A stretch of 64,000 nucleotides of DNA from assembly GCF_900129365.1 (NCBI RefSeq), contig NZ_FQVM01000004.1:89286-153285 (forward strand). Direction: 5' to 3'. The stretch comes from Clostridium fallax (lineage in GTDB: Bacteria > Bacillota > Clostridia > Clostridiales > Clostridiaceae). Shown piece after piece: positions 8,829 through 17,826 of the stretch (position 1 is its first letter; each line of letters begins with the position of its first letter). The notes under the pieces were generated by a model. The model worked only from the letters and a program-made list of their open reading frames with translations, did not search any database and was not told where the DNA came from. The position numbers and the translations under genes were made by a program.

Positions 8829-10820
8829 TTAAAATTTCTTTATTATATTTTTATAACTTAAGTATGTTGCAACAAAGTAAGCACCATATATTACGATTAT
8901 TACTCCCATAGTCATAATAGAAGCTTGAATTATATTAGAATTACCAAAGACTGAAATAAAATCGTTAGCTTGATATATTGCAACAATTGAATGTATTACA
9001 GCTAATATTAAAGGAAGGGAAAAATATAATAGTGTTTGAGTAAATATTGATTTATTTATCATGCTTTCTGTTGCCCCAATTCTTCTAAGGGAAACATATC
9101 TATCTGAACTATCACTAGCCTCTGATAATTGCTGAAGTCCTAATATTGCAGCACTTGAAATTAAAAAGATAACTCCTATATATAATCCAATATATAAAAT
9201 TATTGTTGTAATTAGTAGCATTTCTTCTTTAATAGAATTTTTGCTTTCACATAATATAAATTTATCTTTAAAATTTTCTGCTTTTTTAATGGATTTAAAG
9301 AATTCTGTATAGTATTTTTCAGAAGTATCTTTGTTATCTTTACTATAATTAATATCTAAATAATATGTATTTATTTTTTTATCTTCTATAACATTATTAG
9401 GAACTATTAATGTAAATAAATTATTTTGAATGCTAGATGTTATATTAGAGCTAGTTATAATTTTTTTGTCTGCTATTTTACAATCTTTCCCATCTATTTT
9501 TATTGTATTATTATTTTCTATAAAATTATTAACATTTTCTTTAGCAAAGGGAAGATTTGATTGAATTAATACAGAGTTATTATTAAGTTTTAATGGTTTT
9601 TCATTATTAAGTTCCCTAATTTTATTGTAATCTGAAATACTTATTGCATTTATTTTTGATTCCCCACTCTCTATAAAGTTCTCTGATAATTTTCCTTTTA
9701 AATACTTTCCCAGTACTGATTTAACTGTTTCATTTAAATTATATTCTGATATATAAGCATATTTATCGCCAGGTTGAATTTTAAATCCATTATTATTTAA
9801 AGTTTCCTGTAAAGATTCATTAGTGTCATTATACATAAAAAAGGATATATCAAAAGGTAAATTATTATCTATATTTTGTCTTTTAAAACTTATACCTACA
9901 GATAGTAAACTTATTGTTATAAATAACATTAAACAAATTATTGTCATAGAAAAGAAATTTGTATTTATTTTGTTATTCATCTGTCTTAAAGTAAATATAC
10001 GAAGATTTTTTAAATATATATTTTTATTTTTTTCAATAATCATTATTAAAAATGTTGTTAGTCCATAGAAAAATGCAGCAGTTCCTAAAACTCCTAATAT
10101 TATTGATAATTGAAATGACAATTTTTTAAAGTTTAACCCTGATTTATTAACTAAGTAATATGCAAATCCTAGCATAACTAAAGAAGTTATAAAAATAAAT
10201 CCTGCTATAATTGGATTTTTAACCTTTATAGACTCATTTTTTCTATGTGCATTTAAAAGATCTATAAGTTTATATTTTGAAATTACCATAGAGTTAAATA
10301 TCATAACTAAAAGGTATATTATTGCAAAATAAATTATAGTTTTTATAATGGCATCAGTGGAAACTGTAAATTTATAATTTTTTAATTCTAAATCAAATAA
10401 CTTTGCTGTAATTATTGATAAACCTTGAGATAGAATTAATCCTAAAATTAATCCTACAACCAATGAAAATAATCCTATTACAAATTCCTCAATTACTAAT
10501 AGTTTAGATATTTTGCTTTTTGCCATTCCTAGGGATATATACAAACCAAGTTCTTTTTTTCTTCTTTTTATTAAAAAGTTATTTGCATATATTATAAGGC
10601 AACCTAAAACTATAGATACAAATACTGATATTATAGACATTATATTTGATATTTGTTTAATAGAATCTGATTTAGTATTATTTATAGCGGACATGGCTCT
10701 TTGAGAACCTATTGAATTAAATGCATAAAATATGCATACTGCAAAAGTTAAAGTCAAAAAATATATAGTATAGTCTTTAAAACTTTTCTTTACATTATTT
10801 ATAGCTAATTTAAAATACAT
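8829..10820 (-). CDS. Peptide-antibiotic ABC transporter permease, BceB/VraG type
   Basis: 663-residue FtsX-like membrane permease of the group that removes or senses bacitracin-like and other cell-wall-targeting peptides. The N-terminus has four hydrophobic segments in the first ~240 residues, more near 270-310, then a hydrophilic stretch of roughly 200 residues (about 315-525), the expected extracellular sensor domain, then three hydrophobic segments at the C-terminus. This is the BceB layout. Its ATG overlaps the end of the upstream ATPase gene by 11 bases, so the two are translationally coupled. No response regulator or histidine kinase, usually beside such pairs, is present here. Specific substrate unknown. 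Confidence 0.88.
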   Translation of the reverse strand: MYFKLAINNVKKSFKDYTIYFLTLTFAVCIFYAFNSIGSQRAMSAINNTKSDSIKQISNIMSIISVFVSIVLGCLIIYANNFLIKRRKKELGLYISLGMAKSKISKLLVIEEFVIGLFSLVVGLILGLILSQGLSIITAKLFDLELKNYKFTVSTDAIIKTIIYFAIIYLLVMIFNSMVISKYKLIDLLNAHRKNESIKVKNPIIAGFIFITSLVMLGFAYYLVNKSGLNFKKLSFQLSIILGVLGTAAFFYGLTTFLIMIIEKNKNIYLKNLRIFTLRQMNNKINTNFFSMTIICLMLFITISLLSVGISFKRQNIDNNLPFDISFFMYNDTNESLQETLNNNGFKIQPGDKYAYISEYNLNETVKSVLGKYLKGKLSENFIESGESKINAISISDYNKIRELNNEKPLKLNNNSVLIQSNLPFAKENVNNFIENNNTIKIDGKDCKIADKKIITSSNITSSIQNNLFTLIVPNNVIEDKKINTYYLDINYSKDNKDTSEKYYTEFFKSIKKAENFKDKFILCESKNSIKEEMLLITTIILYIGLYIGVIFLISSAAILGLQQLSEASDSSDRYVSLRRIGATESMINKSIFTQTLLYFSLPLILAVIHSIVAIYQANDFISVFGNSNIIQASIMTMGVIIVIYGAYFVATYLSYKNIIKKF

Positions 10821-11577
10821 CCTTATTTTCTCCTCCCAAAATAGTTATAATTTCCATTATTTTATCAAAAAATTCTTTTCTAGAATCAGTTCCTCTTATT
10901 AATTCATTAAATATTTTTCCATCCTTTATAAACAAAATTCTATTAGAATAACTAGCTGTAAATGGATCATGGGTTACCATAAGTATAGTTGCTTTTAATT
11001 CTTTATTTATATTTTCAAAGCTTTCAAGTAATTGCCTTGCTGATTTTGAATCTAAAGCTCCTGTTGGTTCATCAGCTAAGATTAATGAAGGATTTGTTAC
11101 TATTGCTCTAGATGCAGCCACTCTTTGCTTTTGTCCTCCTGATATTTGATATGGATATTTATTTAAAATATTATTTATTTCAAGTTTTTTTGATATTTCT
11201 TTTATTAGTTTATCTATTTCCTTTGGATTTTTCTTTTGAATAGTTAGTGCTAAAGCTATATTTTCATAAACAGTTAGAGTATCTAATAGGTTATAATCTT
11301 GAAATATAAAACCAAGTTCATCTCTTCTAAATTTTTCCAGTATTTTTCCTTTTAGCTTTGTTATATCTTCTCCTTTTAATAGTATATTTCCAGTTGTTAC
11401 TGAATCGATTGTTGAAATAGAATTTAGAAGTGTTGTTTTACCACTTCCTGATGCTCCCATTATTCCAACAAAATCTCCTTTTTTAATGTCAAAGCTAATT
11501 CCATCAATTGCTTTTGTAACATTATCCTTATTTCCATAATATTTTTCTATATTTTTAACTTCTAAAATATTTTCCAT
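10810..11577 (-). CDS. Peptide-antibiotic ABC transporter ATP-binding protein, BceA type
   Basis: 255-residue ATPase partner of the overlapping permease, MacB/LolD/BceA group. Walker A GASGSGKTTL (about 41-50), Q-loop FIFQDYNLLD, signature ISGGQKQRV, Walker B LILADEPTGALD and H-loop MVTHDP are all intact. The start is ATG behind GGAGGATT. As the first gene of the pair it sets expression; a 26-base perfect palindrome lies about 90 bases upstream and may be the operator. Likely role is resistance to, or sensing of, cell-wall-active antimicrobial peptides. Confidence 0.9.
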   Translation of the reverse strand: MENILEVKNIEKYYGNKDNVTKAIDGISFDIKKGDFVGIMGASGSGKTTLLNSISTIDSVTTGNILLKGEDITKLKGKILEKFRRDELGFIFQDYNLLDTLTVYENIALALTIQKKNPKEIDKLIKEISKKLEINNILNKYPYQISGGQKQRVAASRAIVTNPSLILADEPTGALDSKSARQLLESFENINKELKATILMVTHDPFTASYSNRILFIKDGKIFNELIRGTDSRKEFFDKIMEIITILGGENKDVF

Positions 11578-11666
11578 ATTTAATCCTCCTAAAGATTTAT
11601 TTTTGTTTCAACCTATAAATTCATTTTAAGCTATAGATTAAAATATTCATATTGAATTAACTTTCA

Positions 11667-11692
11667 GTTATCTTACACTTTCGTAAGATAAC
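11667..11692. promoter_or_regulatory. Palindrome upstream of the BceAB-type operon, possible operator
   Basis: GTTATCTTAC and GTAAGATAAC are perfect inverted repeats around ACTTTC. It lacks a T-run and lies about 90 bases upstream of the ATPase start. The TTAC-N6-GTAA core is the size expected of a response-regulator dimer site; this role is inference from position and symmetry. Confidence 0.5.
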
Positions 11693-11857
11693 ATTAGAAA
11701 AGTAATTATTATTGTTTAAGATTAATTAATTTTTTATAAATAGTTGATTTTAAATTTATTAAAAAATTTTTTCTATAATATAAAGAATTATTTTAGAATA
11801 AAAGTTTTTATAAAGATAAAAATAATAAATATATTATCACAAGGAGAAAAAGAAATT

Positions 11858-11998
11858 ATGAAAAATTCAAAGAGTGTTAATTTAAAAAAAGTAGGAAATT
11901 ATACTAAAAAAGCGGTAAAGACTTTTGAAAATAACATAATAAAAGAAAAAGATTATATAGAGAAAGTTCATAAAAACTTAAAAAATTTAGAAAACTAA
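11858..11998 (+). CDS. Small basic unknown protein, 46 residues
   Basis: Short lysine-rich, highly charged and probably helical peptide (begins MKNSKSVNLKKVGNY, ends KNLKNLEN). I chose ATG at 11858 because AAGGAGAAA ends about 9 bases before it; the longer frame upstream has no ribosome site and reads through the promoter region. No signal peptide, cysteines or membrane segment. It is transcribed away from the BceAB-type operon, from the same intergenic space as the palindrome. Function unknown; I see no match to a named family. Confidence 0.5.
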   Translation: MKNSKSVNLKKVGNYTKKAVKTFENNIIKEKDYIEKVHKNLKNLEN

Positions 11999-12114
11999 TA
12001 TTTATAATGATTTAATAAAATAAAGCTTTTAATATAAATGTATTTAAATTTAATTGAAAAATTAAAAGTTTACGTGATTTTACAAAAATAACCTTTCTAA
12101 TTAGGGGAAATCTT

Positions 12115-12123
12115 TGTTATAAT
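12115..12123 (+). promoter_or_regulatory. Extended -10 promoter element for the first ABC-F gene
   Basis: TGTTATAAT, an extended -10 hexamer for the vegetative sigma factor, about 40 bases before the start codon. A -35 match 17 bases upstream is weak, as expected with an extended -10. Confidence 0.5.
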
Positions 12124-12161
12124 AACAAGTATGTTTTACAAATTGGAGGAAGATAAAGTAT

Positions 12162-13751
12162 ATGATAACAGTAAATAACGTAAGCTTAAGATATGGTGCA
12201 AGAAAATTATTTGAGGATGTTAATTTAAAATTTACTCCAGGTAATTGTTATGGAGTAATAGGGGCAAATGGTGCAGGAAAGTCAACTTTCCTTAAAATAT
12301 TATCAGGAGAGATAGAGCCTAATACAGGAGAGGTTGTAGTTGCTCCAAATACAAGAGTGTCTGTATTAAAGCAGGACCATTATCAATATGATGAGCATAA
12401 GGTTATAGATACAGTTATAATGGGAAATGAAAGATTGTATCAAATTATGATTGAAAAGGAAGCTTTATATGCAAAGCCAGATTTTAGTGATGAAGATGGA
12501 ATAAAAGCTTCTGAGCTTGAAGGTGAATTTGCAGACCTAAATGGATGGGAAGCAGAAGCAGAGGCTTCAACTCTTTTACAAGGATTAGGAATAGGTACAG
12601 ATCTTCACGATAAAAAGATGGAAGAATTAAAAGGTGGGGAAAAAGTTAAAGTACTTTTAGCTCAAGCGCTTTTTGGTAAACCAGGAGTTCTTATACTAGA
12701 TGAGCCTACTAACCACTTAGATATTAAATCAGTAATGTGGCTTGAAAAGTTCTTAGGAGATTTTGAAGGTACAGTTATAGTTGTATCCCATGACAGACAT
12801 TTCTTAAACATGGTATGTACTAATATCTGTGATGTAGACTTTGGAAAAATTAAATTATATGTAGGAAACTATGATTTCTGGTATGAAGCTAGCAACTTAG
12901 CAATGCAAATGGCAAAGGATCAAAACAAAAAGAATGAAGAAAAGATAAAAGAACTTCAAAACTTTATAGCTAGATTCTCAGCTAATGCTTCAAAATCTAA
13001 GCAAGCAACTTCAAGAAAGAAATTATTAGATAAAATAACTTTAGAAGATATACCGACATCATCAAGAAGATATCCATTTGTTGGATTTACAATGGAAAGA
13101 GAATTAGGAAATGATGTTTTAATAGTAGAAGATCTTTGTAAAACTATTGATGGAGTTGAAGTATTAAAAGACTTTTCAATAAGAGTAAATAGAGATGATA
13201 AAATTGCTTTTGTTGGTGATGAAATAGCAATAACTACATTCTTTAAAATAATAATGGGAGAAATGGAGCCAGATAGAGGAACAGTTAAATGGGGAATAAC
13301 AGCAACAGGTTCATACTTCCCAAAAGATAACTCACAGTATTTTAATGATCGTGATGAAAGTCTTGTAGATTGGTTACGTGAATACTCAGAAGATAAGACA
13401 GAAAGCTATTTAAGAGGATTCTTAGGAAGAATGTTATTCTCTGGAGAAGAGGCTTTAAAATCAGCTAAGGTTTTATCAGGAGGAGAAAAGGTTAGATGTA
13501 TGCTATCTAAGATGATGCTTTCTAATGGAAATGTGTTAGTTTTAGATCAACCAACTAACCATCTAGATCTTGAATCAATTACAGCTGTAAATAATGGATT
13601 AAAAGATTTTAAGAGTGTTGTTTTATTCTCAACTCACGACCATCAATTTATGGAAACTATAGCAAATAGAATAGTTGAAATAACAAAAGATGGTATTTTA
13701 GATAAGAAGATGTCTTATGATGAATTCTTAGCATTTAAGGGAATACAATAA
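12162..13751 (+). CDS. ABC-F family ATPase (YkpA/YbiT-like) with degenerate second site
   Basis: 529-residue soluble ribosome-associated ATPase of the ABC-F group, without membrane segments. The first nucleotide-binding domain is complete: GANGAGKSTFLK near residue 33, signature LKGGEK, Walker B LILDEPTNHLD with D180 and E181. The linker (about 240-315) is the charged ABC-F tail that reaches the ribosome. The second domain is altered: Walker A reads GDEIAITT (352-359) with no lysine, and the catalytic Glu is Gln (D462-Q463 in LDQPTNHLD), while signature LSGGEK is kept. The second site therefore probably binds but does not hydrolyse ATP. Start ATG behind GGAGGAAG. Role is translation-factor-like; antibiotic resistance is possible but not shown. 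Confidence 0.88.
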   Translation: MITVNNVSLRYGARKLFEDVNLKFTPGNCYGVIGANGAGKSTFLKILSGEIEPNTGEVVVAPNTRVSVLKQDHYQYDEHKVIDTVIMGNERLYQIMIEKEALYAKPDFSDEDGIKASELEGEFADLNGWEAEAEASTLLQGLGIGTDLHDKKMEELKGGEKVKVLLAQALFGKPGVLILDEPTNHLDIKSVMWLEKFLGDFEGTVIVVSHDRHFLNMVCTNICDVDFGKIKLYVGNYDFWYEASNLAMQMAKDQNKKNEEKIKELQNFIARFSANASKSKQATSRKKLLDKITLEDIPTSSRRYPFVGFTMERELGNDVLIVEDLCKTIDGVEVLKDFSIRVNRDDKIAFVGDEIAITTFFKIIMGEMEPDRGTVKWGITATGSYFPKDNSQYFNDRDESLVDWLREYSEDKTESYLRGFLGRMLFSGEEALKSAKVLSGGEKVRCMLSKMMLSNGNVLVLDQPTNHLDLESITAVNNGLKDFKSVVLFSTHDHQFMETIANRIVEITKDGILDKKMSYDEFLAFKGIQ

Positions 13752-13792
13752 TAAATTATAAAAGATTTATATTTATTTTTTAAAGTTTATTT

Positions 13793-13836
13793 AAAGGTAT
13801 TTTTTCATAGTTATTATGAAAAAATACCTTTTTTAT
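13793..13836 (+). terminator. Terminator after the first ABC-F gene
   Basis: AAAGGTATTTTTTCATA pairs with TATGAAAAAATACCTTT, followed by Ts. It separates the two ABC-F genes, so they are not one operon. Confidence 0.85.
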
Positions 13837-14001
13837 ATAAATATAAAATTAATTTATGCACTTTGAAAAGTATGTATAAAAAGTTTTTAAGATTTTTTTA
13901 TTAGTATAAATAGAAAAATAAATAAATTTAATAAAAATAAAATCTATAAAAAATAGAATATATTTAATTGTTTTTATAATCTTTTAGAGTGGTTTAGAGA
14001 T

Positions 14002-14030
14002 TTGAGAATTAATATCTATCATGATATAAT
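14002..14030 (+). promoter_or_regulatory. Vegetative promoter of the second ABC-F gene
   Basis: TTGAGA (14002-14007), 17-base spacer, TATAAT (14025-14030), with TG one base before the -10 (extended -10). Transcription should begin near 14037. The bases between the preceding terminator and this promoter are featureless AT-rich sequence. Confidence 0.8.
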
Positions 14031-14038
14031 GACCCTAG

Positions 14039-14080
14039 GATAATCTTGCATTATGAGTAATAGCAAGGCTTTTTATTATC
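14039..14080 (+). promoter_or_regulatory. Hairpin leader (possible attenuator) before the second ABC-F gene
   Basis: Directly at the predicted transcript start, CTTGC (14045-14049) pairs with GCAAG (14063-14067) and is followed by GCTTTTTATT, the form of an intrinsic terminator. Outer GATAAT and ATTATC can extend the pairing. A 12-codon frame, ATG at 14053 to TGA at 14089-14091, lies across it without a strong ribosome site. ABC-F resistance genes are often controlled by such leaders; function here is inferred. Confidence 0.5.
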
Positions 14081-14161
14081 TAATTTTATGATATATAAGT
14101 AAATTATTTTATATAAGAAGTTATTTATAAAAGCAATAAATAAGAGAAACGAGGAATACAT

Positions 14162-16072
14162 ATGAATTTAATTACTATAGAAAATATAACAAAGAACTAT
14201 GGTGATAAAAATCTTTTAAATAGTATAAGTTTAGGTATAAATGAAGGAGATAAGATAGGACTTATAGGTCTTAATGGTACTGGAAAGTCTACACTTTTAA
14301 AAATTATAGCAGGAGTAGAACAAGAAGATAGTGGTACTATAATTAAAGGAAATAAAGTTAGAATAGAATATTTATCTCAAAATCCAGAATATAATTTTGA
14401 AAGTACAGTTCTTCAGCAGGTTTTTAAAGGAAATTCTGAAGAAATGGCTTTGCTTAGAGAATATGAAGAGGTATTAGAAAAGGTTAATTTAGGAGATTTA
14501 GATTTATCTAATAAATTAATATCACTTCAAAGTAAAATAGATAATTTAAATTTATGGCAATTAGAAAGTGAAGCCAAAACTGTACTTACTAAGTTAGGTA
14601 TTTTTGAATTCAATAAAAAAATCGGACAATTATCAGGGGGGCAAAGAAAAAGGGTAGCCTTAGCATCAGCTCTTATAACACCTTGTGAATTATTAATTTT
14701 AGATGAGCCAACAAACCATATGGATAGCGATACTATACAATGGCTTGAAGAATATCTAAATGCTAGAAAAGGTGCCTTATTTATGATAACTCATGATAGA
14801 TATTTTTTAGACAGGGTAACTAATAGAATAATAGAACTTAATAATGGCAATTTATATTTTTATGAAGGAAATTATTCAACATTTTTAGAAAAGAAAGTAG
14901 AAAGAGAAGAACTTGAAGAAGCTGCACAAAGAAAAAGAGAAAGTCTTTACAGAAAAGAATATGCATGGATTAAAAGAGGTGCTAAGGCTAGATCTACAAA
15001 GCAAAAAGCTAGAATTGATAGATTTGAAAAATTAAAAGAAGAAATGGTAGTTACAAAGGAAGATGATCTTAAGTTATCTGTAGTAGGGTCAAGATTAGGT
15101 AATAAAATAATAGAGCTTAAAGATATAAATAAAAGCTATGAAACAAAAGTTATAAAGGATTTTTCATATATACTTTTAAAAAATGATAGAATAGGTATTG
15201 TAGGTCCTAATGGAGCTGGTAAAACTACTTTAATGAAGATAGTAAGTGGAGAAATAAATGCAGATAGTGGAATATTAGAAGTTGGAGAAACAGTAAAGAT
15301 AGGATTTTTCTCTCAAGAAAATTATCATTTAGATGAAAATATGAGAGTTATTGAATATATTAGAGAGATAGGAGAATTTCTTCCATTAGCTAATGGAGAA
15401 AAAATATCTGCCTCTCAAATGCTTGAAAGATTTCTTTTTACTCCAGAAAAGCAATACACTTATATAGGTAAACTATCCGGAGGAGAAAAGAGAAGATTAT
15501 ATCTATTAAAAGTTTTAATGGGAGCTCCAAATGTATTATTATTTGACGAGCCTACTAATGACTTAGATATAACAACACTAACAATATTAGAAGACTTTTT
15601 AGATGGATTTAATGGTCCTATAATTACAGTATCCCATGATAGATATTTCTTAGATAGGATTTGTAACAAAATATTCTCTTATGAAGGAAATGGTAATATA
15701 AAAATACTAAATGGTAACTATTCAGATTACTTATCATTAAAAGAAGAAAATCAACTAAGCAATATAGTTGTAGAAAAAAAAGAAAAGCCAATAGATAAGA
15801 AGAAGGAAAAACCTAAGAATGATAAAAAATTAAAGTTTTCTTTTAATGAGCAAAAAGAATTTGATGAAATTGATACTGTTATTGAGAATTTAGAAGATAG
15901 AATAAGTGCCATAGAAGAGGATTTAGCAAAGTATGTTACAGATTTTGTTAAGCTTCAAGAGCTTATGAAAGAAAAGGAAGAGTTAGCTCTAAAACTTGAA
16001 GAGAAATATGAAAGATGGACTTATTTAAATGAATTAGCTGAAGAAATAGAAAGACAAAAAGCTAAAAAATAA
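14162..16072 (+). CDS. ABC-F family ATPase, Uup-like
   Basis: 636-residue ABC-F ATPase with two complete nucleotide-binding domains. Domain 1: GLNGTGKSTLLK near residue 41, signature LSGGQRKR, Walker B LILDEPTNHMD. Domain 2: GPNGAGKTTLMK near 349, signature LSGGEKRR, Walker B LLFDEPTNDLD. The last ~95 residues (about 540-636) are rich in Lys and Glu and form the C-terminal coiled coil of Uup-type proteins, which binds branched DNA or ribosomes. It starts at ATG behind a weak GAGGAAT site and is preceded by its own promoter and hairpin leader. Likely roles are ribosome-associated or replication-linked, as known for Uup; a drug-resistance role is unproven. Confidence 0.88.
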   Translation: MNLITIENITKNYGDKNLLNSISLGINEGDKIGLIGLNGTGKSTLLKIIAGVEQEDSGTIIKGNKVRIEYLSQNPEYNFESTVLQQVFKGNSEEMALLREYEEVLEKVNLGDLDLSNKLISLQSKIDNLNLWQLESEAKTVLTKLGIFEFNKKIGQLSGGQRKRVALASALITPCELLILDEPTNHMDSDTIQWLEEYLNARKGALFMITHDRYFLDRVTNRIIELNNGNLYFYEGNYSTFLEKKVEREELEEAAQRKRESLYRKEYAWIKRGAKARSTKQKARIDRFEKLKEEMVVTKEDDLKLSVVGSRLGNKIIELKDINKSYETKVIKDFSYILLKNDRIGIVGPNGAGKTTLMKIVSGEINADSGILEVGETVKIGFFSQENYHLDENMRVIEYIREIGEFLPLANGEKISASQMLERFLFTPEKQYTYIGKLSGGEKRRLYLLKVLMGAPNVLLFDEPTNDLDITTLTILEDFLDGFNGPIITVSHDRYFLDRICNKIFSYEGNGNIKILNGNYSDYLSLKEENQLSNIVVEKKEKPIDKKKEKPKNDKKLKFSFNEQKEFDEIDTVIENLEDRISAIEEDLAKYVTDFVKLQELMKEKEELALKLEEKYERWTYLNELAEEIERQKAKK

Positions 16073-16196
16073 AACCAATAATAATTTAGATAAACTAAGT
16101 ATATTTTTTAGATTAATTTATTATTAAAGAGAAATAGAAACTTTCCTTATTAAAAAATATATAAATAAATATAAAGTATAAAAATATTTTTATATT

Positions 16197-16241
16197 AAAA
16201 ATCACACTAAATGTTAAATGCATTTTAGTGTGATTTTTTTT
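16197..16241. terminator. Bidirectional terminator between Uup-like gene and MATE gene
   Basis: ATCACACTAAA pairs with TTTAGTGTGAT, flanked by As upstream and eight Ts downstream, between two convergent genes. Confidence 0.85.
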
Positions 16242-16276
16242 AAATTGACTTTATGAAATTTCTTAAAGTATTAAAA

Positions 16277-17635
16277 TTATATATTTGAAGTTATATCTTT
16301 AACCCATTTATTTGAATTGAATCTTGGAATTTCAAAGAAAAATTTTACAACTTCTTCTCCACAAACTAAAATATATACAACTATAACTGATAGATTAAAG
16401 AATATAGTAGATATAAAGGCTATAGGAACAGCATAAGCCCAAACAGCTATAAGTTCAGAGAAGATTGCATAGTTTACATCTCCACCACCTCTTAAGACTC
16501 CTATTATCATAACTATATTAAAAAATCTTAAGGGTGTTAAAAGGGCCATAATTCTAAGAATCCATAATGTATTATTATAGGTTTCAGCATTTATATTAAA
16601 TAATGAAATTATCATAGGAGAAAATATAAATAATATAATACCTATAATCAGTCCTAAAATAGGAGTGTATAATCCTATCCTTTTAGCATAAACTACTGCT
16701 TCATCATTAGTTTTAGCACCTATTTTATTTCCAATTAGTATTGAAGTTGCAGATGCCATACCAATACCAAATATATTAAATAAATTATTTACAGTATTAG
16801 CTATTTGTATTGTAGCTACAGCGCTAACCCCTATTTTTCCATAGGCTATAGTATAGCAAGTTATTCCTAAAGACCACATAATATCATTAAAAATAACTGG
16901 TGATGCAGTAATAAAATATTTTTTTAATAAACTTTTATTAAATGTAATTTCTTTAAAGGTACACCTTATTTTATTTTTAGTTAAATATACAGATAAAATT
17001 ATAAAAAGCATTTCAAAAGTTCTAGCTAAGGTAGTAGCTAAAGCTGCGCCAACTACACCAAGTGAAGGAGAGCCTAAATTTCCAAAAATAAAAACCCAGT
17101 TTAAAAATCCATTACATATTAGTCCGATTATACTACCATACATTGGAATTTTGGTTTGATTAGTGCTTCTTAAAGCTGTAGAGAAAGATAAAGTTAAATT
17201 GGTTAAAATATAGCTTATAGAAACTACCCTTAAATAATTTGATCCAAGAGTTATAACATTAAGATCTTTTGTAAATATTGACATTATAAACTGAGGAAAG
17301 ATTATTGCTAAAATTGCAAAAGTAAGAGAGGTTATAAATCCTACAGTTAAATCAATACCTAGAAATTTCTTTATGTTTTTTATATCCTTTTTTCCATAAA
17401 ATTGTGACATAAAAATTGAAGCACCACCGTTAATTCCATTCATAGCTAAAATAAACAAAAAGTAAAATTGATTAGCTAGTCCAACAGCAGCAATTTGATT
17501 TTCTCCTAAAGAACCAATCATTAGATTATCTACAAGATTAAGAGATGAAGTTATAAGATTTTGGAATATTATAGGTATTGCCAAAATCAGTACTGGCTTT
17601 AAAAAGCTTTTTTCTTTATATATAAATTTTCTCAT
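16277..17635 (-). CDS. MATE family efflux transporter
   Basis: 452-residue integral membrane antiporter of the multidrug and toxic-compound extrusion family (DinF/NorM superfamily), exporting cationic compounds in exchange for Na+ or H+. About twelve hydrophobic segments are visible in two internally similar halves, the first starting LKPVLILAIPIIFQN. Family features include GGGASIF-like NGINGGASIFMSQFYGKK in the first half and LRGGGDVNYA near the C-terminus. ATG start with AGGAGG (coding-strand reading of 17642-17647) 6 bases before. The gene has a consensus promoter and a terminator-like hairpin just before the ribosome site, so expression appears attenuated. Substrate unknown. Confidence 0.88.
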   Translation of the reverse strand: MRKFIYKEKSFLKPVLILAIPIIFQNLITSSLNLVDNLMIGSLGENQIAAVGLANQFYFLFILAMNGINGGASIFMSQFYGKKDIKNIKKFLGIDLTVGFITSLTFAILAIIFPQFIMSIFTKDLNVITLGSNYLRVVSISYILTNLTLSFSTALRSTNQTKIPMYGSIIGLICNGFLNWVFIFGNLGSPSLGVVGAALATTLARTFEMLFIILSVYLTKNKIRCTFKEITFNKSLLKKYFITASPVIFNDIMWSLGITCYTIAYGKIGVSAVATIQIANTVNNLFNIFGIGMASATSILIGNKIGAKTNDEAVVYAKRIGLYTPILGLIIGIILFIFSPMIISLFNINAETYNNTLWILRIMALLTPLRFFNIVMIIGVLRGGGDVNYAIFSELIAVWAYAVPIAFISTIFFNLSVIVVYILVCGEEVVKFFFEIPRFNSNKWVKDITSNI

Positions 17636-17647
17636 ATAAAACCTCCT

Positions 17648-17692
17648 AAAAAAAGGAGCAGGTGGGTAATTATAAAGCTGCCCATCCGCTCC
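17648..17692 (-). promoter_or_regulatory. Attenuator hairpin in the leader of the MATE gene
   Basis: Read on the minus strand, GGAGC pairs with GCTCC and the inner GATGGG with CCCACC, followed by seven Ts and then directly by AGGAGG and the start codon. It is an intrinsic-terminator shape placed between promoter and gene. I do not recognise a known riboswitch aptamer in the roughly 20-30 bases upstream of it. Confidence 0.65.
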
Positions 17693-17713
17693 AATATTAA
17701 GTATATATGAATA

Positions 17714-17741
17714 ATTATATAATAAATGAAATAGATGTCAA
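17714..17741 (-). promoter_or_regulatory. Consensus promoter of the MATE gene
   Basis: On the minus strand TTGACA (17741-17736), 16-base spacer, TATAAT (17719-17714): a near-perfect vegetative promoter, giving a leader of about 70 bases. Confidence 0.8.
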
Positions 17742-17826
17742 TTATCTATTAAGTAATTGATTTTTATGTTTAAATTATGAGAAAATGTTAATAATTTATT
17801 ATTAGAAAGAAGAAAGGATTTATATA

